A stretch of 34,621 bases of DNA from CAYYHA01 sp964471535 (GTDB lineage Bacteria; Myxococcota; Myxococcia; SLRQ01), in NCBI GenBank assembly GCA_964471535.1, contig CAYYHA010000022.1:1-34621 (forward strand). Reading direction: 5' to 3'. Positions 14,963 to 23,493 of the stretch are shown here, piece after piece; the first letter of the stretch is position 1, and every line of letters begins with the position of its first letter. The notes under the pieces were generated by a model. That model was not told the DNA's origin, did not search any database, and saw only the letters and a program-made list of their open reading frames with translations. The position numbers and the translations under genes were made by a program.

Positions 14963-17782
14963 CTAGAAGCGGATGCCGGTGAGTTTAGCCATTTCGCCCG
15001 GCCGGATGGTGACCTGCTTCTTCAGACGCCTCCCATCCGCCGCCCGGTACTCGATGACGTGGCGCCCCGCGGGGAGCTCCAAAGGCTTGCTGGGAGGGAT
15101 GGGCGTCCAGCGGCCCGTATCCTTCCCGTCGACGTAGACCTGCGCCACCGGGTGGCTACTCGTGACCAGCGTGCCCTTCCCCTTCGGCCGCGCCGCGACG
15201 TGCTTCTGCCCGCTGCGGCGGCCCGCCTTGCCGACCTTGCGCTGCACCACGCGGTCGACCGTCTTCTTGAGCTGCTGCGTCTTTCGCAAGAAGGTCCTGA
15301 CATGCGGATCGCGGATGCGCTCGAGCTTCGCCCGCACCTTCCTGCGCGTCCCGGAATCGAAGGCCACCTCCACCTCGGTGTCGAGGTAGCCCTCCTTTTC
15401 CAGCGTGAAGGTATGCGCTTCGTCGATGTTCAGGCCTTTGACCGTCAACGGTGTCACGCCCTTGTAGGTTTCGCCCAAGAAGACCTTCGCCCCCGGTGGC
15501 TCCGATTCGATCCGGGCGACCCCGAGCACCTTCTTTCCCGGTGTACCGGCGGCATCGGCTGCAGGTCCTGCTGCTGCGGCCTCGTTCGTCGCCGCGCCCT
15601 TCTCCTCCGCAACCGCTTCGCCGGTACGCCCCGTGGGGGCGGCTTGAGGCGGCGTCCCCGCCGCCGCTGCGCGCTCACCTGTCGCGCCCGTGGGCCCGGC
15701 AGAAGGCGACGCGCTCCCCGCAGAGCCACTCCCGGCGGAATCGGGACGACCGGGGGCCCCCTGCCCCAATGTGCCCGCAGTCGGAGCCCCAGGTGGCGGC
15801 GCGCCACCGGGCAGGGGCTCGAGTTCCAGATGGACCTCGCTGTTCTTGCCTTCCTCGACCGTGACCACCTTCTCCACCCTGCCTAGCGCAGGATGCTCCA
15901 GCGTGACCACGTGGTCGCCCGCTTCGAGGTTCTTGGCAACCTCGGGCGAGGCATTGCCCACCACCTGACCATCGACGAGGATGCGTATGCCGGTATCCGG
16001 CTTCGTGTAGACGATGATCGCGCCGGGCGCACTCCCGCGGGTGAGCAGGTACGCCGCCACGGCGGAAAGCACGATGAGGGGACCGCCGATGGCCGCAATG
16101 AGGAGGTTCAGCCGCCGGGGATCGAGGATACCGCCCACCGGGACCGACCGGGCAGCACCTGAGACACGGCGGGAGCGGGCGGGGGAGACATAGCCCGGTG
16201 GGGGACCCGCCGGGAGCACCGGCGGGGTCACGGGCCGATCGGAGACCGTGGGCGGCTTCGGAGGCGGCCGGCCCTGCACTTCGTCGAGCGTGGTGAGACG
16301 GGTAGCTTGGTCGAGGAGGGCTCCCTCCGCATCCGGAGGAGGGAGGCCCGGGTGGGACGGCACCTCCGCGGCGAGGCGCCCCACCGCATCTTGATGCACA
16401 TCGGCAAGGGGATCACCCAGCGGGGCGCTGTTCAAGGGAGGCGGACGGGCCCCCACCGTCGCGTCCGTGTCCTCCGCCAGATCGCCCATGCTCCCCAGCT
16501 CTGCCGCCCCTGCCGTACCGACGGCCGCCGCTCCCCCCGCGGCCGCCGCACGGGCGAGCTCCGGCGGTGCTTCCTCGGCCAGCGGCGACTCCGCGAGCAC
16601 CGTGCGGTCGGCCTCCTCGGGCGCAGCCTCGGCTGAAGCGGGCGAGCCTGGCGCCGACGTACCCTGCTCGAACACCTCCGAGGCATCGACCAACACCGTC
16701 GCACCATCATCGGGTGCGAGGAGCGAGGGCGGTGGCTCCTCGAAGCGGGGCGACGGCGGTGGGTGCACGCCAGCAGCGCTCTGCGTGACACCGCTGATGA
16801 GCTCCGGCGGTGCCTCGATGTGCGCATAGCGCTCCATCCGTTGATTCTCGGCCGCCAGCTCCTCCGCATACGTCTGGTGCATGAAGTCGCCGAGGTGCTT
16901 GGCCCCGTAGATGGTTCCGTCGGTGAGGAGGAAGCGCATCAGGTCTTCCTGCAGCTCGCTGGCGTGCTGGTAGCGATCCTCCACGTCCCGCGCCAGCGCC
17001 TTCAGCACCACGGCTTCGAGGGCCTCCGGGATGTCTGCGTTGACCTTCCGCGGCGGTACGACCTCGGCATTGCGCACTTTCTCCAGGGTGGAGAAATCGC
17101 TCTCGCCCACGAAGAGCTTCTCCCCGGTCAGCATTTCGTAGAGGCACACGCCCACGGCGAAGATGTCGCTGCGGCGGTCGATGGGGAGGCCACGGACCTG
17201 CTCGGGCGACATGTAGCCAAACTTCCCCTTCAGGATGCCGGCCTGCGTCTTCTGCGCCCGGTTGGCCGCCTTCGCAATTCCGAAGTCGATGATCTTCACC
17301 TCCCCTTCGTAGGAGATGAGCACATTCTGGGGGCTGACGTCGCGGTGCACGATGTGCAGCTCGTTGCCACGGGCATCCTTCTTGCGGTGCGCGTAGTCGA
17401 GTCCCTCGGCCATCTTCTGGGCGATGTACACGGCCATGGGAATGGGCATGACCTCACCCTGCTGCTTGAAGCGATCGAGGGTGGTCCGCAAATCCTGCCC
17501 AGAGACGTACTCCATCGCGATGAAGTAGTTCTCATCGTGCTTCCCGAGCTCGTAGATCTGCACGATGTTGGCGTGGTTGAGCTGGACGGCGATCCGCGCC
17601 TCATCGATGAACATGGTGATGAACTCTTCGTCCTCCACCATGGTGGGCAGGATCTTTTTCACCGCGAGGATCCGCTCGAACCCCTCCACGCCAAACGACT
17701 TCGCCAGGAAGACCTCCGCCATCCCTCCAACGTTGATCCGCTCGAGGAGCAGGTACTTCCCGAAGGGAATCGGCTTCTTCAT
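14963..17782 (-). CDS. Transmembrane Ser/Thr protein kinase with PEGA repeats
   Basis: The 939-residue protein has an N-terminal Hanks-type kinase domain (about 9-285) with all key residues: the glycine loop INVGGMAEVFLA, Lys42 in AVKK, HRDVSPQN (catalytic Asp148, Asn153), DFG (Asp166) and MSPEQ (about 191-195). The HRDVSPQN form is common in myxobacterial kinases. Residues about 335-555 are a Pro/Ala/Glu-rich cytoplasmic linker, and about 558-582 (LLIAAIGGPLIVLSAVAAYLL) is one TM helix. Outside lie three PEGA-like beta domains (about 588-655, 753-822, 868-939), separated by a Gly/Ala/Pro-rich stretch and a basic helix (about 823-865). PEGA domains are thought to bind surface or wall structures, so the protein may sense the envelope. 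ATG 17782 (MKKPIPFGKY) was preferred over a longer frame because kinases of this class start just before the FGKY segment. The targets are unknown. Confidence 0.92.
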   Translation of the reverse strand: MKKPIPFGKYLLLERINVGGMAEVFLAKSFGVEGFERILAVKKILPTMVEDEEFITMFIDEARIAVQLNHANIVQIYELGKHDENYFIAMEYVSGQDLRTTLDRFKQQGEVMPIPMAVYIAQKMAEGLDYAHRKKDARGNELHIVHRDVSPQNVLISYEGEVKIIDFGIAKAANRAQKTQAGILKGKFGYMSPEQVRGLPIDRRSDIFAVGVCLYEMLTGEKLFVGESDFSTLEKVRNAEVVPPRKVNADIPEALEAVVLKALARDVEDRYQHASELQEDLMRFLLTDGTIYGAKHLGDFMHQTYAEELAAENQRMERYAHIEAPPELISGVTQSAAGVHPPPSPRFEEPPPSLLAPDDGATVLVDASEVFEQGTSAPGSPASAEAAPEEADRTVLAESPLAEEAPPELARAAAAGGAAAVGTAGAAELGSMGDLAEDTDATVGARPPPLNSAPLGDPLADVHQDAVGRLAAEVPSHPGLPPPDAEGALLDQATRLTTLDEVQGRPPPKPPTVSDRPVTPPVLPAGPPPGYVSPARSRRVSGAARSVPVGGILDPRRLNLLIAAIGGPLIVLSAVAAYLLTRGSAPGAIIVYTKPDTGIRILVDGQVVGNASPEVAKNLEAGDHVVTLEHPALGRVEKVVTVEEGKNSEVHLELEPLPGGAPPPGAPTAGTLGQGAPGRPDSAGSGSAGSASPSAGPTGATGERAAAAGTPPQAAPTGRTGEAVAEEKGAATNEAAAAGPAADAAGTPGKKVLGVARIESEPPGAKVFLGETYKGVTPLTVKGLNIDEAHTFTLEKEGYLDTEVEVAFDSGTRRKVRAKLERIRDPHVRTFLRKTQQLKKTVDRVVQRKVGKAGRRSGQKHVAARPKGKGTLVTSSHPVAQVYVDGKDTGRWTPIPPSKPLELPAGRHVIEYRAADGRRLKKQVTIRPGEMAKLTGIRF

Positions 17783-17834
17783 CGCAGCGTGTGGCTCGAG
17801 ACCGTGCGGTGGAACGTGGCCTGTCGACCCGAGA

Positions 17835-17863
17835 ATCGAAGCGGGATCGGCGCAGCGCGTCAA
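17835..17863 (-). promoter_or_regulatory. Sigma-70-like promoter candidate for the PEGA kinase
   Basis: On the minus strand TTGACG (17858-17863) lies 17 bases from TTCGAT (17835-17840). The -35 match is 5 of 6, the -10 only 3 of 6. The predicted start is about 45 bases before ATG 17782. Confidence 0.35.
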
Positions 17864-17923
17864 CCGCTACCGATCCTCGGGTCACACCTTACACCAGCCG
17901 CAGGCCTCGTCGCGAGCCCGCTC

Positions 17924-18580
17924 CTACTCGCTGCAACCCTTCTGATCTTTGGGCGGATTACCAGCGAAGGCGTTGTGCACGTCTTCGAAGAGCCGCAGGT
18001 AGCGCGTGGCCGCGAAGTCCTCCACCCGCTCCTCGCGGATCCGCGCCGCAGCACTCGAGCGGATCTTCGCCGTGAACACCTTGACGGTCCCATTGCAGGA
18101 CCACAGCGCGAGCAGGTGCGCCACCGGCGCCGCCTCGGCGACGATACGCGCCACATAGGCGGCTTCCTGCGCCAAGCGATCCTTGTCGCTGTTCACCCAG
18201 TTCACATAGGCGACGACCACCCCACCCTGGTCGACCAGTTCGAGATCACGGATGAGCGACCCCACCTTCGGATGGCTCTTCAAAGCCTTCAGTGCAGCGG
18301 CCTGGTTTGCCTCGACCAGCCCATCGGCCACCTGCTCACCTTTCTTCACCACCCGAGCCAGCTTCTTCAGGGGCACGCCGAAGTTCCGAGCGATGGCCCG
18401 CATCCGTCGCTTGGGCTTGATCTTCTTGACCCGCTCGTCTTCGAGGGCTGCCTGGTATTCGCGGTAGAGCTTGTACTCGTCCGCGCTCATCGCGTCGGGC
18501 TCGACGGCGAGGAGCGACTTCGGAGCTGCAGCGGCGAGCAGGGACAGACAGAGGGCTAGGAGCGTGAGAAACCGCGCCAT
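17924..18580 (-). CDS. Exported protein of unknown function (218 residues)
   Basis: A clear signal peptide (residues 1-25: MARFLTLLALCLSLLAAAAP, cleavage near LLA-VEP) shows export. I do not recognise the mature part. It has a charged helical region (DEYKLYREYQAALEDERVKK, then KPKRRMRAIARNFGVPLKKL), then an alpha/beta part with GGVVVAYVNWVNSDKDRLAQ and VAHLLALWSCNGTVKVFTAK, and two Cys (about 163 and 216). The second half could be a small globular domain that binds a ligand. GGAGG stands 10 bases before the ATG. It is divergent from the glycosyltransferase gene and lies 141 bases upstream of the PEGA kinase on the same strand, so the two may share a transcript; an envelope role is inferred from position only. 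Confidence 0.8.
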   Translation of the reverse strand: MARFLTLLALCLSLLAAAAPKSLLAVEPDAMSADEYKLYREYQAALEDERVKKIKPKRRMRAIARNFGVPLKKLARVVKKGEQVADGLVEANQAAALKALKSHPKVGSLIRDLELVDQGGVVVAYVNWVNSDKDRLAQEAAYVARIVAEAAPVAHLLALWSCNGTVKVFTAKIRSSAAARIREERVEDFAATRYLRLFEDVHNAFAGNPPKDQKGCSE

Positions 18581-18620
18581 GCTTCGAAAACCTCCGGATG
18601 TAGCTCTCGGTGCGGGCCCG

Positions 18621-18650
18621 ACGTTACAGAAGACGCGTTCCGGGGGTCAA
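18621..18650 (-). promoter_or_regulatory. Sigma-70-like promoter candidate for the exported 218-residue protein
   Basis: On the minus strand TTGACC (18645-18650) lies 18 bases from TAACGT (18621-18626), preceded by TG one base off an extended -10. The same TTGAC -35 core occurs at 24082 and 17858 in this window. The match is partial. Confidence 0.35.
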
Positions 18651-18682
18651 CCGACGCCCTGAAAGGGTAAGTATTCACCTTC

Positions 18683-20335
18683 ATGTCCCCGCTCTCCCCC
18701 CGACCTTCGCCTGTGCACGGCCCCGACCGGACTTGGGGCCGCCTCGCTCGCGCGGCGGCACCCCGCCTTGCGGCCGGAACACTGCTCGCGGGCTTTCTCC
18801 TGCTGAAGTGCTTCGCCCTGTGGCCCGCCGTTGGCGACGAGAACATCTACTTCTACATGGCCACACGGGTGGCCCGGGGTGTCCTGCCCTGGCGGGAGTT
18901 CTTCTTTGCCCACCCTCCCCTGCATCTCGTGCCGGGGACCCTCCTTGCGCTCATCACCGACTTCCATCTGCCGTTGTTCAAGGCGATCCCGGCCGCCGCC
19001 GCCGCTCTGTGCGGAACCTTCCTGTGGCGCAGCCTGCGCCACATCAGCGGCAGCCGCGCCGGCCTGCTCGGCCTCTTCCTCTTGCTCTTCTCCTACGACT
19101 TCCTCCGTGCCTCCAGCCATTACACAGGGGTCAACGTGGGGCTCGCCCTGCTCGCCGCCGCCCTCGACGCCGCACTTCGTCGCCGCGACCGTCTTGCAGG
19201 CGGCCTGCTGGCCGGAGCCGCCGGCACCGCGCTGTACCTGGCACCGGTCGGGATCGGGCTCGCCCTGGCGCGTTTCCTCGAGGACCGAAGAGCGGGTTGG
19301 CGGCTGGCGGCGTCTGGTCTCTCGGTCTTCGCCGCGATCAACCTCCTCGGCTTGGCCACCGGTGGATCGAGCTACCTCGCCCAAGTCTACGCCTATCATC
19401 TGGCCAAGCCGCACGCCGCCGGCGCGTTCGGAGGTGCCATCGCCTCGATTGCCCTCACCAACCCGCTGCTCCTCGCCAGCCCCCTCGCGGCGGCGTCCGC
19501 CTGGGCGCTGGGCCGGCTGCTCGGCCGGTCGGCGAGCGCCACATCCTGCCTGCGGCTCCTCCGCTTCACCGCGCTCCCGCTCGTCATTGGCCTGGTCTTT
19601 CTGGCGAGCCTCTCCCGCGTCTTCCACTTCTACTTCCTGCCGCTCTTCCCCTTCCTTGCGCTCGCCGGCGGCTTCGGTCTCTCCGATCTGCTCCGCAGCG
19701 TGGGCGGAGCCCTCCGCGCTCGGCCCCCCCGTGCCGCCCTCGCCCGCGCCGCCTTCTCCATCGCCGCACTCGGTCTCACGCTCCTCGCCGCTGACGGCGT
19801 GCGAGCCCTCGGCCTGGCCCACCAACCCTGGGTGGGGAAGGTGGGGACCGTCCGCCACTATAGCTTCCAGGGCAGCCCCCTGCCCGATGGAATCGACGCG
19901 CTCGTCCGCCGAACTCTCTGGAGAGACGAGCGACGGATCGGGGCGCGCGTAGCTGGGGTGACGCGCTACCTGTGGCATGAGAGCCGTATCTTCCGGGCCG
20001 CCGAGCCTCTGGTGCAGACAGTGACGCAGCAGGTCCCACCGGGTCCGCTCTTCGGTGACTCTACGAGCACGCCGCTCATTGCTCTCCTCTCCGGGCGCCG
20101 CATCGCCGCCGACGAGGTCGACACCAACATCATGCGCTTCAAAAGTGGCGCGACGACCCTCGAGGCACTCTTCGAGCATCTCCAGAGCGATCCACCCGCG
20201 GCGCTGCTCCTCCACCCCGGCCGGGGCATCGCCACGCTGCCGGGGTTCCAGACCTTTGCCCGCCTCAACTACCGGCTTCTGGCGCGGCACATCGACCCCT
20301 ATCAAGGCCCCTATGAGGTGTGGGTGCGCCAGTGA
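18683..20335 (+). CDS. GT-C type membrane glycosyltransferase (ArnT/PMT-like family)
   Basis: The 550-residue polytopic protein has about ten to eleven hydrophobic segments up to residue about 380, followed by a soluble C-terminal part of about 165 residues. The first extracytoplasmic loop contains GDENIY (Asp52, Glu53), the acidic pair typical of family 39/83 dolichol- or polyprenyl-phosphate sugar transferases, and then FFFAHPPLHLVPG (His77). Such enzymes transfer a sugar from a lipid-phosphate donor to protein, lipid A or a wall polymer on the outer face of the inner membrane. The acceptor cannot be told here. ATG 18683 is preceded by GAAAGGG 15 bases upstream. The gene begins a same-strand run ending at 23967, with only 3 bases to the next gene, so its product may modify an envelope component handled by the PEGA proteins. 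Confidence 0.82.
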   Translation: MSPLSPRPSPVHGPDRTWGRLARAAAPRLAAGTLLAGFLLLKCFALWPAVGDENIYFYMATRVARGVLPWREFFFAHPPLHLVPGTLLALITDFHLPLFKAIPAAAAALCGTFLWRSLRHISGSRAGLLGLFLLLFSYDFLRASSHYTGVNVGLALLAAALDAALRRRDRLAGGLLAGAAGTALYLAPVGIGLALARFLEDRRAGWRLAASGLSVFAAINLLGLATGGSSYLAQVYAYHLAKPHAAGAFGGAIASIALTNPLLLASPLAAASAWALGRLLGRSASATSCLRLLRFTALPLVIGLVFLASLSRVFHFYFLPLFPFLALAGGFGLSDLLRSVGGALRARPPRAALARAAFSIAALGLTLLAADGVRALGLAHQPWVGKVGTVRHYSFQGSPLPDGIDALVRRTLWRDERRIGARVAGVTRYLWHESRIFRAAEPLVQTVTQQVPPGPLFGDSTSTPLIALLSGRRIAADEVDTNIMRFKSGATTLEALFEHLQSDPPAALLLHPGRGIATLPGFQTFARLNYRLLARHIDPYQGPYEVWVRQ

Positions 20336-20338
20336 TAC

Positions 20339-21118
20339 ATGCGCGACATGAGGCGAAGCATCCTCTCCTTCGGTACGTCGCTGCTCGCGGGCTCCTTGCT
20401 GACCCTCTGCGTAGCCTGTCCCGCCCATACGCGGATGCCGGCGCGGCAGCAGATGCTCACCCGGCGCGGCCTCGAAGGGCAAAGCAGACAGCTCGCATCG
20501 AGCCTCTACGTCACCCCGTTCTTTCGGGATGCCCGCTACCGTCTGCTCACCGAGCTGCCACCAGAGCACGTGGATCTGATGCGCGACCCCAAGGGGCGGC
20601 GGATCACGCCTGGCCGGGCGATTCGTATCCTTCCCGCGGGCACCCGCGTGCGCATCCGGCGGATAGAGTTCCCCACCTCCAGCGCGGTCACCGCGCGCAG
20701 CCTCTTCACGCCGCGCTACTTCACTTGGGTCTACTTGGAGGTCCCGCAGGACGACCGCCTACACATCCTGGTGATGCGCGACGATCCGACGACGCGTGCC
20801 GCGTTCGAGCGAGCGCTGGGCCGCTGGCTCACCCGCGAGGACCGTGCGAAGGCGCTCGCCGAGCTGCCCGAAGAGGTGCGGCGCGCCGTCGAAACGAAGC
20901 AGATCGTGGCGGGAATGCCTCGAGAGGCGGTGCTCTGGTCCTGGGGCTGGCCGCTCACCATTCAGACGCAGCCGGAGGGGCGCATCGGTGTGGAGCGCTT
21001 CCTCTACGAGGACGGACGCTGGGTCGAAGTGGAGGACGGCCACGTGCGCGCCTGGAACGAGGCCGAGGCGCCGCCGGAGGGCGGGGAAGCCCGCGACCGC
21101 ACGTCCACGTCAGAGTGA
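20339..21118 (+). CDS. Exported protein with BamE-like C-terminal segment
   Basis: The 259-residue protein has an N-terminal hydrophobic segment (residues about 8-27, GTSLLAGSLLTLCVAC). Cys27 could be lipidated, but the lipobox is imperfect (C-V-A-C), so a plain signal peptide is also possible. The middle part (about 55-140) is beta-rich with SH3-like character. Residues about 183-235 (ETKQIVAGMPREAVLWSWG, WPLTIQT, then a Tyr/Trp-containing hairpin) resemble the SmpA/BamE fold, where GMxxxxV-(x)n-GxP is the usual signature. It starts 3 bases after the glycosyltransferase stop (an alternative ATG is at 20348), so the two are surely co-transcribed. A role at the outer membrane or periplasm is inferred. 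The BamE resemblance is a pattern match, not a proven homology. Confidence 0.75.
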   Translation: MRDMRRSILSFGTSLLAGSLLTLCVACPAHTRMPARQQMLTRRGLEGQSRQLASSLYVTPFFRDARYRLLTELPPEHVDLMRDPKGRRITPGRAIRILPAGTRVRIRRIEFPTSSAVTARSLFTPRYFTWVYLEVPQDDRLHILVMRDDPTTRAAFERALGRWLTREDRAKALAELPEEVRRAVETKQIVAGMPREAVLWSWGWPLTIQTQPEGRIGVERFLYEDGRWVEVEDGHVRAWNEAEAPPEGGEARDRTSTSE

Positions 21119-21130
21119 TAGACTTGAGCC

Positions 21131-21661
21131 GTGGCCGACGAGCCCCTCGAAGTCGACAGCGACGAGGCAGGCGAGCGCCGGGGGCAAACGGGCACCCTCG
21201 TCGATGCCCTCCCCGCCCTGCCCCCTCGCCGTGCGCGGTGGCCCTGGGCCCTGTTGGGATCGGTCCTGATTCTGGGGACCCTCGCCGCGGCGCTGGGGTT
21301 CTACCTGCATCGAAGTGGCCGCGATCTCTCGGAGGTCGCTGCCGAGTTCGCCAGCGACCTCGTCGGATCCGCCGCTCGGAACGGCGATGACGGCATGGGC
21401 GAGGCAGTGGACGAGGGCAAGCGAATCTACGTTCCGGGCGAGGCACCCGGTGCCGGCATGGTGTACGTCGACAGCACACCGCCCGGCGCCGAGGTATGGG
21501 TCGCTGGAGAACGCTTGGGCATCACGCCGCTGTTGACGCAGCGGTCGTTTACCGAGGAAAGCGTACGCATCGAGCTCCGGAAGGCTGGCTACCTTGCCTG
21601 GAGTCAGCGCGTGGACACGCGGGAGGGGATCCGAGTCGAGGCCACCCTTCGCCGTAAATGA
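21131..21661 (+). CDS. Single-pass membrane protein with a PEGA domain
   Basis: The 176-residue protein starts at GTG 21131, 12 bases after the previous stop. It has an acidic cytoplasmic N-terminus (about 1-35), one TM helix (about 38-59, WPWALLGSVLILGTLAAAL), a linker, and a PEGA domain at about 108-174. The domain shows MVYVDSTPPGAEVWVAGERL, then GITPLL, then VRIELRKAGY and a final basic strand. PEGA domains are small surface-facing beta domains found next to kinases and wall-associated proteins. It is a paralogue, in layout, of the 157-residue protein encoded at 23494. Placement between an exported BamE-like protein and a PEGA pseudokinase suggests an envelope-sensing assembly. Confidence 0.82.
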   Translation: MADEPLEVDSDEAGERRGQTGTLVDALPALPPRRARWPWALLGSVLILGTLAAALGFYLHRSGRDLSEVAAEFASDLVGSAARNGDDGMGEAVDEGKRIYVPGEAPGAGMVYVDSTPPGAEVWVAGERLGITPLLTQRSFTEESVRIELRKAGYLAWSQRVDTREGIRVEATLRRK

Positions 21662-21716
21662 GGGGCGGACACAGGCGTATCACGGTGGCCGCCCGCAGTG
21701 GCCGCCCGGCGACTTG

Positions 21717-23489
21717 ATGCCTCGAGCCCTCCGTGGGAGCGTTCCCGCCGTGAAGCCACCCTGCGGGTACGAAGCCATCCTCGAGCTGCCACCCGACGAC
21801 CTCTTCGAGCGGTGGCTGGTGCGTCCCCAGACTGCGTCGGGGAGCTTGCTCCTCTTGCGCTGCCTGCGCCCTGACCTTGCCGAGCAGCCGGCGCTGCGCG
21901 AACGGCTGCGGCGCGACCTGGTGGAGGTGGCACGAGAGACTCCGCCGGGCTTCGTTGGTCCCGTCTACCTCCTGGAAGAAGGAGGGCGCCTCTACGCACT
22001 CGAACCCCTGGTGCTCGGTGACCGCTTGAGCCGGCTTCTTGCGACCGGCCGTCCCGTGCCCGCACCCGTCGCGCTTCGAATCCTCGCACAAGTCGGAGCC
22101 CATCTGCATGCGATGCAGCAGCTCGGGGACGAATCCGAACCCGTCGTCCATGGAACGGTCTCGCCTTCCACCCTCCTCGTCCAATTCGACGGCACCCCAT
22201 GGATCTCCGGATGGGGCCTGACTCGAACGGTGGACTGGGTCGCCGAACAGGCGCCGACGGTGCTCGCGCAACGGGCCGCGTACATCGCACCCGAACTATG
22301 GAACGGAGGGCCAGTGGACGCCCGCGCCGACGTCTTCTCGCTGGGGGCGGTTGCCTACGAACTCCTCACGGGACGCCGGGCCTTCGTGGGCGCCGAGGTC
22401 GCGCACATTCGCGCCGCGATCGAGGAGGATCGCGCCCCGCGGCCGGTGGAGCTCGATCCCAAGATCCCCGTCGAGCTCGATACCCTGCTGCGGGCCTGCG
22501 TGGCGCGAGACCCGGACACGCGCCCGCGCAGCTGCGCCCTTCTGGCCGAGGCCTTCGAGCGCATGCTGGAGCATGGGCGCCCGGTCGACGACGCCGACGT
22601 GGCTCGCTGGTACGAGGAGGTGCTCCCGGCACGCCGCGACACCTTCCGGCGCTGGGCCGACGGCGCCCCGCCTGCACTGGCGGAGCTCCGGCAGCTCCTA
22701 GGTCCCGTGCCCTTCGAGGCGGCGCCGCAGAGCCTCATCCCTACCACCCACGATGAGCTTGCGCGGGAGCGCTCGCACCTTTTCGACGTCTCGCACGCCG
22801 CGGGCCCGGCCGTGGGTGGGGCGAGCGGGGAACCCATCCCTGGGCACACAACGGTGGAGGCGGCGGGGGGCACCAAGACGGAAGGACCTCTGGAGCTGGC
22901 CTGGCGCAGCGAGGAGGGGCGCGACCGGCATCTGACCGGAGAGGATCTCCTGATACGGGAGCGTGCCCACCACGACGTGGCGGACGAGCGCCTGCCTCGC
23001 CTCTCCGGAGCGGCCCCCGCTGCCGACGTGTCGGCGCCGGTCGATGCGGGACCGCCTCCGCGGCGGCCCCAGAGCCGATGGGTCGTCGCTTTGGCCCTCG
23101 CCGCGGCGCTGCTGCTCGTCGGTGCCCTCGCCCTCGCCCTCGCGGTGCGCCCCCTCCACGAGGGGCGGGAAGCGCCTCCACGCACAGGGGAACATGCGTC
23201 CGTGCCTGTCTCTCCATCGCCCGCAGCACCCGATCGGAAGGCTGCAGCCGCGCCTGCATTGCGGCAAGGGCCCGTGCTCTTCGTGATCGAGTCCTCGCCG
23301 CCTGGGGCGGAGATCCGTCTTGCCGGCCGGCGGGTGGGAACGACGCCCTGGGTGGGGCAGGCGGAGGTCCCCTCCCCCTTCGAGCTGGAGCTACGGCTGG
23401 ACGGCTGGCGCCCCTGGCACCGGCGATTGGAGCGACCCGCAACGAGGGAGCTGAAGATTGCCGCTCGCCTGACACCAAAGCGACAATGA
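21717..23489 (+). CDS. Transmembrane pseudokinase with C-terminal PEGA domain
   Basis: The 590-residue protein has the overall layout of a Hanks kinase, but the catalytic residues are replaced. The beta-3 Lys is probably Arg48 (SLLLLRCL). The HRDxxxxN loop reads HGTVSPST (Thr147 for Asp, Thr152 for Asn). DFG reads GWG (165-167, in ISGWGLTR). The C-lobe is well kept: AYIAPELWNGG (about 188-198), ARADVFSLGAVAYELLTGRR (about 202-221) and an Arg at about 269. A low-complexity linker follows, then one TM helix (about 455-477, Ala/Leu-rich) and a PEGA domain (about 519-587, VIESSPPGAEIRLAGRRVG). It should act as a scaffold or sensor without phosphotransfer. ATG 21717 is a tentative start; GTG 21750 is an alternative with GGGAG nearby. 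It is flanked on both sides by small TM-PEGA genes on the same strand. Confidence 0.82.
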   Translation: MPRALRGSVPAVKPPCGYEAILELPPDDLFERWLVRPQTASGSLLLLRCLRPDLAEQPALRERLRRDLVEVARETPPGFVGPVYLLEEGGRLYALEPLVLGDRLSRLLATGRPVPAPVALRILAQVGAHLHAMQQLGDESEPVVHGTVSPSTLLVQFDGTPWISGWGLTRTVDWVAEQAPTVLAQRAAYIAPELWNGGPVDARADVFSLGAVAYELLTGRRAFVGAEVAHIRAAIEEDRAPRPVELDPKIPVELDTLLRACVARDPDTRPRSCALLAEAFERMLEHGRPVDDADVARWYEEVLPARRDTFRRWADGAPPALAELRQLLGPVPFEAAPQSLIPTTHDELARERSHLFDVSHAAGPAVGGASGEPIPGHTTVEAAGGTKTEGPLELAWRSEEGRDRHLTGEDLLIRERAHHDVADERLPRLSGAAPAADVSAPVDAGPPPRRPQSRWVVALALAAALLLVGALALALAVRPLHEGREAPPRTGEHASVPVSPSPAAPDRKAAAAPALRQGPVLFVIESSPPGAEIRLAGRRVGTTPWVGQAEVPSPFELELRLDGWRPWHRRLERPATRELKIAARLTPKRQ

Positions 23490-23493
23490 GGGC

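Noticed and set aside
14589..14966. 125-codon frame in the 453-bp gap
   Set aside because: Low-complexity Arg/Ala/Pro sequence without ribosome-binding site or family resemblance.
16763..18559. 598-codon plus-strand frame across the kinase and exported protein genes
   Set aside because: It is antisense to a kinase with all catalytic motifs.
20393..20422. Certain lipoprotein signal in the 259-residue exported protein
   Set aside because: The lipobox lacks Leu at -3, so lipidation is possible but not supported.
18647..20569. 640-codon antisense frame over the glycosyltransferase
   Set aside because: No fold features; the plus strand encodes a polytopic enzyme with the GDE motif.
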